Assembly (NCBI RefSeq): GCF_027744825.2
Contig: NC_071349.1
Location: 7,407,001-7,471,000, forward strand
DNA length: 64,000 nucleotides
Direction: 5' to 3'
From: Synchiropus splendidus
Taxonomy: Eukaryota > Chordata > Actinopteri > Syngnathiformes > Callionymidae
The translations under genes were made by a program, and so were the position numbers. This document shows positions 12,501 through 24,500 of the stretch, piece after piece. Position 1 is the first letter of the stretch, and each line of letters starts with the position of its first letter. The notes under the pieces are model-generated. The model was not told the DNA's origin. It was given only the letters and a program-made list of their open reading frames with translations, and did no database searches.

Positions 12501-15500
12501 CCATGGTCTACTACGAGTTCTTCCACTGTAGCTTCATCCACAACCCTCTGGAGCACTCCAAGACTGTGCTCTTCATCTAGGGAAGCCTCCTGCTCACCAT
12601 CTGACACGTTCTCCTCTGGGACTTGAGTCAGTGTAACGGTTAAGTTTTCAGATTCAGCTGTCAGAGAAGTGTCCTCAGGGACCAATTCTTTTTCATCTGT
12701 TTCCTCTCTCAGTAACTTCTCATCTGAAACTGGGGCCATTTCCGCCTCCTCAGAAGGGCCAGGTGTTGTCTCTTCACAAGGAACTTCTTCAACACATGGG
12801 TCCACAGCTGAATCAGTTTGAGGAGCTTCAGGTTCTTCTGGTCTGATAAGGATGGAAGGTGGCACATTTTCTTTGCTCAGGTCGTCTTGTTTCTCAGCTG
12901 GTGCAGTGTTAGTGTCCTCAAGATCTACACTGTCTTCTGATGTGTGGGTCAGAATATCTTGATGGTCCACAGAGTCTGGACTTGTGTCTTCATCTTTTGG
13001 TGTCTCCACCTCCTGGTCCCTGAGGTCCTCTGCCTGGACTGTCTGCGCTGGACACTCTCTAACAACAGTCTCAGTGATTTGAGCGAAGCACTGCTCTGGA
13101 TTTAGAGAAGAGTCATTTTTAGGAGTCACATCTGGATCCCTGACTGCCTCCTCCGCTGAGAGGACCTCTGGAGCACTGAGGTCTTCTTCACTGGGTTGGT
13201 CAGGCTGTGGAGTGTCTTCTATTTGACAGTATTTCAATGACTCTGAATCTTCTTGTGGCTCTCTTTCTTCCACAACTGCTTCCTCAGTTGCTTTTTCAGG
13301 AAAAACGTCTGTCACATCAGCAGCTCCCGGACCACTCTCAGCTGTCTCAACATAACTCTGCTCTGCATCCATGGTGGTCTTTCGCCTCAGCACTTCTTGA
13401 TGATGTTTATCTTCTGGGTCTCCTGATCTTTGCACCACTGATTCCACTGCCGTCATATCTGGAGTCTCTTCAATGTCAGAATCTTTTTCATATGTTTCCT
13501 CTGTCAGTAATTTCTCATCTGAAACTGGGTCCTTTTCCGCCTCCTCTGACGGACCAGGCGTTGTCTTATCAGTAGGAACTTCTTCAACACTTGGAGTGTC
13601 CTCTGGGTCCACCACTGGTTCAGTTTGAGGAGCTTCAGGTTCTTCTGGTCTGATAAGGATGGAAGGTGGCAAGTTTTCTTTGCTCAGGTCGTCCTCTTTC
13701 TCAGCTGGTGCAGGGTTAGTGTCCTCAAGATCTACACTGTCTTCTGATGTGTGGATTTGAATATCTATATGGTCCACACTATCTCGACTTGTGTCTTCAT
13801 CTTTTGGTGCCTCCATCTCCTGGTCCCTGAGGTCCTCTGCCTGGACTGTCTGCGCTGGACACTCTCTAACAACAGTCTCAGTGATTTGAGCGAAGCATTG
13901 CTCTGGATTCAGAGAAGACTCATTTTCAGGAGTCACATCTGGATCCCTGACTGCTTCCTTCTGTCTGAGGTCCTCTAGAGCACTGAGGTCTTCTTCACTG
14001 GGTTGGTCATGCTGTGGAGTGTCAACATTTTCAATGCTGCATTTGACTGATTCTGAATCCTCTGTTTTCTCCTTTGTGTCTTCAGAAACAACATCTGTTT
14101 CTTCAGTATCTTCTGAGGCACAGTCCACGTTTTCAACAGGACTCTGCTCCTTTCTTGACTCCTGTATCGATGAGCGTTCTTCACTTTGATCTGTATTGGA
14201 TTTGTCACCTTCTCCACTGACTTCAACATCACGCTGCTCTGAGCCAGCAGAGGTCTTCCTCGCTGGCTCCACCTGAGGTGATTCTGGTTCCATGTCTGTC
14301 TCTCTGTTTCCCTGAGCTGTTTCTGTCTCTGCAACCCTTTCATCTGACTGAGCGTTGTTCTGCTCCATGTCCAAGGTAGTCGCCGTGGCTGTTTCCACTA
14401 GCAGCAGCTCTTTCTCCACTTCTTCATCGCCCTGGTCTTTGACTGTGTCCTCTTCAGATTCACTGGCTATCGCTTCTTTTTCCTTGAGTTGAATGGTACC
14501 AGTCCCTTCTGACTGAGACAACTCAAGTCTCACCTGTTCTGTAGCTTCCATGGCATCACTGATCTCTGGTGTGTCACCTGCAGGTTCCTCTCTGTGTTCT
14601 CCTCCTGTGACTACTTTCTCTTCATCCTCATCTTGAGTGGTACCAGTCCCTTCTGACTGAGACAACTCCAGTCCCACCTGTTCTGTAGCTTCCATGGCAT
14701 CACTGAACTCTGGTGTGTCACCTGCAGGTTCCTCTCTGTGTTCTTCTCCTCTGACTCCTTCCTCTTCAGCATCCTTCATAAGCTCTTCAACTGTTTGTGG
14801 AGGGTCCAGATCTGAACACACTGCTGCAGGTCCTGCTGCTGCTACATTTTGTGGTTGGATATGAGCAGCATTCTCTTCAGGTCCCACTGTCCTTGGTTCT
14901 TCACCCCCACACTCTGTTATATGAGCTGGTCCCTCAGCAGCAGCTTCTTTCTGTTCCTCTGACTCAGCAGCTTTGGCCCAGGGGGCAGCACCATGGTCTA
15001 CTACGAGTTCTTCCTTTGCAGCCTCATCCACAACCCTCTGGAGCACTCCAAGACTGCGCTCTTCTTCATCTAGGGAAGCCTCCTGCTCACCATCTGACAC
15101 ATTCTCCTCTTGGACGTGAGTCAGCGTAACGGTTAGATTTTCAGATTCAGCTGAAGAACATCCCATCGCTGTCAGAGAGGTGTCCTCAGGCACCAATTCT
15201 GGATGGACATCCTCCAAACTCAGGTCCTGGATCACATCTCTTTCAGAGCTGAAGCCCTTGTCCACTGTTGGCTCGGATCTGGAACCTGAGCCAGTTCCTG
15301 CCTCTGCTGTTTCTTCTCCTGAATGCTGAGATGTTCCATCAGCGCCCTCTACAGGAGGCTGTGCTTCTTCTGATCCTGGAATAAGGCCACACTCTGGAAT
15401 GACCTCGCTGACGACATCTTGTGAGGTCAGCCCAACAGAGTCTACTGGTTCAGTCTCCGCCTCTCTGGTTTCTTCATGTTGAACTGAGTTACAGTCAAAC

Positions 15501-18500
15501 CTCTCTTCTGACTCTCCTGATCTTTGCACCACTGATTCCACTGCCATCCTATCAGGAGTCTCTTCAATGTCAAAATCTTTTTCATCTGTTTCCTCTCTCG
15601 GTAATTTCTCATCTGAAACTGGGTCCTTTTCCGCCTCCTCAGAAGGGTCAGGTGTTGTCTCCTCACTAGGAACTTCTTCAACACTTGGAGTGTCCTCTGG
15701 GTCCAGCACTGGTTTAGTTTGAGGAGCTTCAGGTTCTTCTGGTCTGATGAGGATGGAAGGTGGCACGTTTCCTTTGCTCAGTTCGTCCTCTTTCTCAGCT
15801 GGTGCAGTGTTAGTGTCCTCAAGATCTCCACTGTCTTCTGATGTGTGGGTCAGAATATATTGATGATTCACAGAGTCTGGACTTGTGTCTTCATCTTTTG
15901 GTGTCTCCACCTCCTGGTCCCTGAGGTCCTCTGCCTGGACTGTCTGCGCTGGAGCCTCTCTAACAACAGTCTCAGTGATTTGAGTGAAGCACTGCTCTGA
16001 AGACTCATTTTCAGGAGCCACATCTGGATCCCTGACTGCTTCCTTCCCTGACAGGTCCTCTGGAGCACTGAGGTCTTCTTCGCTGGGTTGGTCAGGTTGT
16101 GAAGTCTCAACATTTTCAATGCTGCATTTGACTGATTCTGGATCCTCTGTTTTCTCCTTTGTGTCTTTAGAAACAACATCTGTTTCTTCAGTATCTTCTG
16201 AGGCACAGTCCATTTTTTCAACAGGACTCTGCTCCTTTGTTGACTCCTGTATCGATGAGTGCTGTTCACTTTGATCTGTATTGGATTCGTCACCTTCTCC
16301 ACTGACTTCGATTTCACGCTGCTCTGAGCCAGCAGAAGTCTTCCTTGCTGGCTCCACCTGAGGTGATTCTGGTTCCACATATGCCTCTCTGTTTCCCTGA
16401 GCCTCAACCAAAAAGACTGCTTCTGTCTCTGTAACCCTTTCATCTGACTCAGCATTGCTCTGCTCTGTGTCCAGGGTAGTCGCCTTGGCTGTTTCCACTA
16501 GCAGCAGCTCTTTCTCTACTTCTTCATCGACTGTGTCCTCTGTTTCCCTGGGTTGAGTGGTATCAGTCACTTCTGACTGAGACAACTCCAGTTCCACCTT
16601 TTCTGCAGCTTCCATGGCATCACTTAACTCTGGTGTGTGATGTTGTACCGGAGGCTGTGCTTCTTCTGATCCTGGAATAAGGCCACGCACTGGAATGACC
16701 TTGCTGACGACATCTTGTGAGTTCAGCCCAACAGAGTCTACTGGTTCAGTCTCAGCCTCTCTGGTTTCTTCCTTTTGAACTGGGTTACAGTCAAACCTCT
16801 CTTCTGACTCTCCTGATCTTTGCACCACTGATTCCACTGCCATCCTATCAGGAGTCTCTTCAATGTCAGAATCTTTTTCATCTGTTTCCTCTCTCAGTAA
16901 TTTCTCATCTGAAAGTGGGTCCTTTTCCGCCTCCTCAGAAGGGTCAGGTGTTGTCTCCTCACTAGGAACTTCTTCAACACTTGGAGTGTCCTCTGGGTCC
17001 AGCACTGGTTTAGTTTGAGGAGCTTCAGGTTCTTCTAGTCTGATGAGGATGGAAGGTGGCACATTTTCTTTGCTCAGGTCGTCCTCTTTCTCAGCTGGTG
17101 CAGTGTTAGTGTCCTCAAGATCTACACTGTCTTCTGATGTGTGGGTCAGAATATCTTGATGGTTCACAGAGTCTGGACTTGTGTCTTCATCTTTTGGTGC
17201 CTCCATCTCCTGGTTCCTGAGGTCCTCTGCCTGGACTGTCTGCGCTGGACACTCTCTAACAACAGTCTCAGTGATTTGAGTGAAGCACTGCTCTGAAGAC
17301 TCATTTTCAGGAGCCACATCTGGATCCCTGACTGCTTCCTTCCCTGACAGGTCCTCTGGAGCACTGAGGTCTTCTTCGCTGGGTTGGTCAGGTTGTGAAG
17401 TGTCAACATTTTCAAAGCTGCATTTGACTGATTCTGGATCCTCTGTTTTCTCCTTTGTGTCTTTAGAAACATCTGTTTCTTCAGTATCTTCTGAAGCACA
17501 GTCCATTTTTTCAACAGGACTCTGCTCTTTTGTTGACTCCTGTATCGATGAGTGCTGTTCACTTTGATCTGTATTGGCTACGTTACCTTCTCCACTGACT
17601 TCGACGTCACGCTGCTCTGAGCCAGCACAAGTCTTCCTTGCTGGCTCCACCTGAGGTGATTCTGGTTCCACATATGCCTCTCTGTTTCCCTGAGCCTCAA
17701 CCAAAAAGACTGCTTCTGTCTCTGTAACCCTTTCATCTGACTCAGCATTGCTCTGCTCTGTGTCCAGGGTAGTCGCCGTGGCTGTTTCCACTAGCAGCAG
17801 CTCTTTCTCCACTTCTTCATCGACTGTGTCCTCTGTTTCCCTGGGTTGAGTGGTATCAGTCACTTCTGACTGAGACAACTCCAGTTCCACCTTTTCTGCA
17901 GCTTCCATGGCATCACTTAACTCTGGTGTGTGATGTTGTACCGGAGGCTGTGCTTCTTCTGATCCAGGAATAAGGCCACGCACTGGAATGACCTCGCTGA
18001 CGACATCTTGTGAGCTCAACCCAACAGAGTCTACTGGTTCAGTCGCAGCCTCTCTGGTTTCTTCCTTTTGAACTGAGTTACAGTCAAACCTCTCTTCTGA
18101 CTCTCCTGATCTTTGCACCACTGATTCCACTGCCGTCATACCAGGAGTCTCTTCAATGTCAGAATCTTTTTCATCTGTTTCCTCTCTCAGTAATTTCTCA
18201 TCTGAAACTGGGTCCGTTTCCGCCTCCTCAGAAGGGCCAGGTGTTGTCTCCTCAGAAGAAACTTCTTCAACACACGGAGCGTCCTCTGGGTCCACCACTG
18301 GTTTAGTTTGAGGAGCTTGAGGTTCTTGTGGTGGGCTGATGAGGGTTGAGGGTGGAGGATGTTCAGCCATGTCTTCAACCTGCCCAGTGTCCTCTTCTCC
18401 AGTGCCTCTGCTCCAGTGCTCCAGTGCTCTATTTTTCTGAACGTTTTGATCTGGGACTGACTCAGCCTTGCCACCATCTTTCTCTGCTTCAGTTTCAGTC

Positions 18501-21500
18501 GGGGATTTCCCCATGTCCAAAGAGTCACCTGACAATACCTCCACCTCTGATACCGTTTCCTGTGTTTCAACTGATGACTCCACCTCTTGAGTCTCCTGAG
18601 TCATGTTGTCACCTGAAACATCTGTTTGTTTCCCTTCAGGCTCTTCTGACGTGGCTTCTGTCGGGAACCCTTCTGACCCTGATGTTGTTAACTCTCCTGG
18701 CTCTCCACTGCTTTCCTCAACAAGAACCTGATCATCTAATGCTGGATCCTCCTCCAGGATTTCTCCTTGAGGAGTGGCACCCAAGGGTATTTCTTTGGAG
18801 GCACTCAGTGGACCACAGGACTCCTCTGACTTGGCCTGGTCGAGTTCTTGGTCATGATAAATTGATTCTTGGGGATGCTTTTGCTTTCCTGCCTCACTCT
18901 CAGCTTCTGTTGTCCGTTGTGTTTTTAGATCTTCTAGTGGCTGACTCTCTGATTCATTATCGGTTTGTCGATCTCCAGATAGATCATCTAAAGGATTTTC
19001 CTTTTTAACTATTTGGACATTATGCTCCTCTGTAGAGACACTACATTCTTCAGCTGGTGTTTCCTGCCTCTCTCCTCTGGCTGAGTCTGCATGTGGACCA
19101 TCACCAGAGACCACCACTGGTGAGTCAGTAGATTGATCATGACACTCTTCATTGTGAGTCTTGTTGATGTCTGTAAGTGGCAACAGCTCTTCTTCATGTC
19201 CAACTTCTTCTGTATCTCTTACAGGTTCAGCAGTTGAAGCGAATATCTCCATTGTTTGAACAACGGTCTCCTTTAAGTCAGACCTTTCTATCTGGAGCTC
19301 ATCCACCGTAGCTACTTTGAGGTCCTCACCTTCATCAGCTTCTTTCGAAGCACCTTCAACTCCACTTTCTTCAGACATCAGTTCAGAATCCTCTACTTGG
19401 GTTTTTGATCCTGCGTGTTGGATTTGCACTTCCTCCGACTGTAAGACAAGGACCTCATCCACAGCCATTTCCGCCTGTTCCAAGTCCTCGGGAGCGACCT
19501 CAGATGTCATCTCAGTGTACAAGGCTTTGCTGATTCCTGATAGGCTCTCTAGTTCCACTGTGGCTTCCACGTTCTTCTCCCCGACCATTTCTTCTACGTT
19601 CAGACCAGTTTGGATGTTGGATGTGTCGGAATTTCGGTGGATCTCCAGAAGCGCTGGCTCGTCTTTGAAAACAGTTGCCAGTGATTGATTGGAGATGGAC
19701 CCCACGATGTGTTTCACATTCACCTCCTCTGAACTCAAGGGGGTCATCTGTGTTGCTGCAGAAATGGTCTCCACCACCTGTGCCAGGACCTTCTCCGTCT
19801 CCTCCAGGCTGTAGTACGCCGGAACTGGAGTCGAGGCGCCGGACTTGGGTGACTCTGAGAGCTGAGACACGGCAGACATCATCTCGGTCTCATCAGTGAG
19901 GGTGAAGTCCGCCGGCTCTGGAGCAGTAATGGCATCTGATGTGATGTCAGTCAGATCCTCCGCCAAAGTGTCATCTCCAGCAGGCTCCTCCTCGACTGGA
20001 GGGGCCATCGTCTCCGGGACAGCACTCTCCTCTGGGATGTCGCTGAGCTGCGGGTGCTTGCTAATCGCCTCTGTAAACTCGTCGAGTATCACCTTCATTT
20101 CCGAAACAGCAGCAAGATCTTCCACCTTTGGGTCTTCACTGTCCAGAGCCGGTGAGTCAGATCTTTGAGCCGCGTTTTCGTCCACAGGAACGCGAGTCTT
20201 CTCCTCAGCTGGAATCAGATCATCCTGAAACTCAGACAACGGAATCACAGCCGGAGTCTCGGACTCCTCATCCGACTCGGCTGTGGCTGCCTCATCACGC
20301 GCTTTTCTCGCAGACTGCACATCACTTTCAGCTGGAACTGACAGTTCATCTTGAGTCATGAGGCCTGTGGATTTTGAACCTGCGTCTTCGTCCTCCCTGG
20401 CTTTTCTTTTAGGGGTGATCAGCCTTTTGAAGGAATTCCAGGTGAAACCGCCCTCGCTGTCTGGAGAGTGCTCGGCTTGTTTCAGGGAACTGGCACCTGC
20501 GTCTTCGGATTGTTCATCTGCTGCGCTGTCGTTTTTGGATTTGCTGTTGTTGGTTCCTGGAAGGTCCTCTTGAGAGTCTCTGTTGCTTCTTCTCCGTCCA
20601 GATCCACACAAAACAGCCTCCCAAGAGACTGAGGAGTCTTTTCTCTTTCTGCTCTGCTCCGAGCTGCTGTCGGACAGTTTGTCGCCGTCACTGAGCTTCT
20701 GCGCTTGTTCGGTCTGGGGCTCCTCATCAGGCTTCTTCAGCGTCTTTTTTGGAGTCATCAGCTTTTTGAAGGACGCCCATGCACTGTTCTCCTCCACTTT
20801 GGTCTCTTTGGAATCTTCATCTTTTGGACGCTCGTCTGATGTCTGCTCATCCGAGGCATGTTCTCCAGGCTCACTGGGGATCTTCTCCTGCTGCTTCTTC
20901 GCAAACCTCCTCAAACTGGGGCTGGCGAAGAGCCTCCTGAGGGGGCTGGCTTGAACTCTCTCCTTCTCCAGTGAGCTCACAATTTCAGGCTCCATTGCTT
21001 TCTCTTCTTGAGTCTTCACATTCTCCTTATCCTGGGCAGCAGCTTCTTCTACTGGTCCTGACTCCTTTTGCCGGTCTTCATCTGCAACGTTACTTGTCTC
21101 TCTTTCCCTCCCCCCAATACCCATCGTGTCCAAGTCCTCAGTCTTCTTCTTCTTGCGCAGCCCTGAAAAGATTCCTGTGGTAAAGAACTTCTTCATTGGA
21201 GATCCTAGGACTTCCCACTCGTGACTAGAAGGAGATGTCGGCTGTTGTTCCTCATCCACTTTAGTGTCCTGTTGTACGTGAGATGCCTCGCCCACAGCAG
21301 AACTGGCAGCTTCAGCTGCAGCATCTACTTGCCGTTGGGGCGTCTGGTCATCTGTATTGTCTCTGAGATCATCTGAGGTCACATCGATGAGTGTGGAACT
21401 CACCGTGGGGTCGCTGCTCTTCTCTTCTTCTTTCAGCTCAACAAGTCCGACCTTTTCCTCGCCGGTTTCCGTCGGCGGATGCCCAGTGTTGTCCGGAGCA

Positions 21501-24500
21501 CTTGGTTCTTCCGTCTGGGTCTTGGGCTGGTCAGCTGACCCGCTCTTCACCGTCAATCTGAAGCCGATGCTACTGAAGAATCTCCTGAAGCTGTCATTGA
21601 TGTCGTTCTGCTTGGCCTCCATGCTGGTCACCTCCAGAGTTATGTTTTGCTCAGCAACGCCGGACCCTTCATTTGAAACGTCCTTGTCAGTGATGTTGAT
21701 GGTTTTGAATGTTTCTTCTCCATCTTCAAAACCAAGCAACAAAACTTGACTGAGCCACCTGATGTTTTGCACCAGCAGGACGTGTGAACTCACCTTCTGC
21801 CTTGGTGTCCTCATAGTGACCATTAGTGTTGACTAATGACACGTCTTCTTTTCCATCGATGTCAGAAAGCTGGACTTTGATTGGCTGGCAGACACAAAAC
21901 ATGAATCGTTACTCCATGGCATGAGACCACAGAAGAAGAAGCTCTCAGGCTCAGCTTTCTCAAATACAAACATGGAAGTTGCTGATGGGCCAGAGGGCCA
22001 GGTGAGACTGGAGCACTGACAGAGATGAATCCACAGAATCAGGAAAACTCACACGTGACTCCTGAAGGCGCCACATTGACAACGCCTCGAATTCTGACAA
22101 CCTCTTCATCTCCAACCACCATGGACCAACTCTGTCTCTCCTCTCCACAGACCATCTGTCCTCCCTAACTTGGTCTCCACACTTTTCCACGTGATAGAAT
22201 CATTCTTCCAGTCACTCTGGATGACAACCTGAGTATCTTCACCTCTGGCTCTTCTAACTCTGACTCCTAAGTCTCACTTTCTTATGCACCGCCCTAACCT
22301 CTGGCTCTTCTAGCTCTGACTTCCAAGTCTCACTCTCTTCAGCATCTCCCTCATTTCTGGCTCTTCTGACTTTGACTCCTGAGTCTCCCTCTGCGTTGGC
22401 TCAGGTTGTGGCTCCTCATCAGGCTTCTTCAGCTTCTTTTTTGGAGTCAACTTTTTAAAGAAAGCCCATGTCCCCCGAGCCCGCACTCCCTCTCTCTTCT
22501 GCACCTCCCTCACCTCAGACTCTTCTGCCTCTGACTCCCAAGTCTCACTCTCTTCTGCGCCTCTCTCACCTATGACTTCCGAGTCTTACTTGCTTAGACC
22601 TGTTTCACTCGCCCTTCTCCCTCCAGGGCCAAAACAAAACTTGAATGAGAGAATATTAATGTGTCAGGTGAGCCTCTAGTCTCAGTCGTCTCCATGTCTT
22701 CCAGCAACAATGAAAGGTTCCAGGTGCCACCACAGCGAGACAATAGGCGCCAGAAATGACTGACTGCCAACGCTGGATGAGGAGAGCAGAACGGAGGAAT
22801 TCTCTTTGGTCCCCTCCCTTTATGATGATGATGTTCTCAGGCGGCTACCAGACACACTTGCCCCTGAACTCTACATGAAGCTGTGCTGAAGTCACAACAA
22901 AGAGCTGGTTGTTACGAGCACTTCAAGGGCCTTCCTATTTTTAGACGACACCTCGGTTAGCCAGCGTGTAATGGAAGACGTGACAGTAACCCATGGTTCC
23001 GGGGCTTTTATTAAGCGGTAGCAACACAGTTTGTTGGACGTCTCTGATTTGCAGTTGAACCAATCTCATTACCTCAGACTCGCGATGTGAGTCATTCAGA
23101 GCCTGTAATGGAACTATCAGAACTGAGGCAGAGCTTGCGACGCTCCGCACCAATCATTCTGAGAGTAACAGGCTGAAGGAGTTCAGGTCTCTGCTTGTTT
23201 GCAGACTCCAACTCTGACTCTCAAGACTTCTCCACGTCTGAGGAGGCTGGTGGAACGGGTTTGAGCTTTGGAGGGTCAGTTTCTGCCTGGCGTTGTTTTG
23301 GTGTCCTGTCCCAGCTGGCTCGAGCGGTCAGCAGTGTCGCCCTAGGTTTGTTGCCTCGTGAGGATCCACACAAAACAAGACTTATTGTGCCGTAGAGAAC
23401 CTGGTTGGGTGTTTTCTGTTGGATGTTCTGTATTAGTCCGATACTCCGGAGCTTTCCCCAGTTTGTACGCGTAACAACTCGGGGTCGACTCTGATGGTCA
23501 CAGAACAACCAGGACAACAAACATTCCATTACGGAATTCCAGGGAAACATCAGTGGCTTTGACTCTGAAGACCTCCGTAACCATCACTGAGTCAGTTAAC
23601 AGACACAGAGTCCTGTTCCCTCCGACGTTGTCTCACTCGCACGACTCTATAGCTCTGATCGGACAGTACGATCTTCGCTTCTTGCCGATGACCCAGAGCG
23701 TTAAAGGGCCTCCCGACCTAATCCTCTGCTCCCCTCGAGTCATGATGCCCCTGAATCACCGGGATGACTCAAGTCAACTGTGATGTTTGCTGTGAAGTCG
23801 TGTGATTGTGGTTGGAGGAACATAGAGTAAGTGGAGTTGTAATTGTGAGTGCTTCTCAGCTGGCTCCGAGTTTGACCCCGGCATGAAGCCATCAAGACCA
23901 AGGTTCTGACCCAGAAGTCTGGACCACTTTGTCATTGTTTTAAAAGTTGGTGGAGCAGTTTACCCATCTGTCCACTGCGGGGCGCCGCCTCTCTTGCCGT
24001 GTGTGGCTCACCATCAGCTGCTGCTCCAGCATGGAGTTCCAGATCAACTGATTCATATCACATGACCAAGCTTGTTGCCAGCTGAATAAACCTGATGGGT
24101 CCAAAGAACCGGAACGTTGGAGTAGCGTGACTCACTAACACGACCCAAGTCTGCTCTCACGAGGGTGCTTCCTTCGAGACTAAATGCATGTCCGTCCGAA
24201 CACACGTAGAAACTGCTATAACAACTCAGCCTGGAAGGTTTCTGCTCTTCATACTTGGGCAGGAGGTAGAAGGGTCAGCGTCCGCTGAGCTAATCCGTGC
24301 GGGCCTTTGAGCAAGCCAAATACTTTCCCACTGAAGTTGCTTTGGTTTTACCGGAAACAATGTGATCTGCCCTTGAGAGTCTGAACAAGTTTGATGACAT
24401 TAGAGTGAACAAGATAATCTCTAAAATAACCCGCACACCAAGGGTCTGAAGGCGGAGTGGGGGGGGGGGTTGTGCTGGCTCTTTACCGTGTTGATGAGGC

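Noticed and set aside
9503..21749. Many plus-strand open frames opposite akap12, three of them near-identical (15421, 16717 and 18010)
   Set aside because: They are antisense shadows of the acidic coding repeats; their likeness simply mirrors the repeat units, and none has its own start or splice context.
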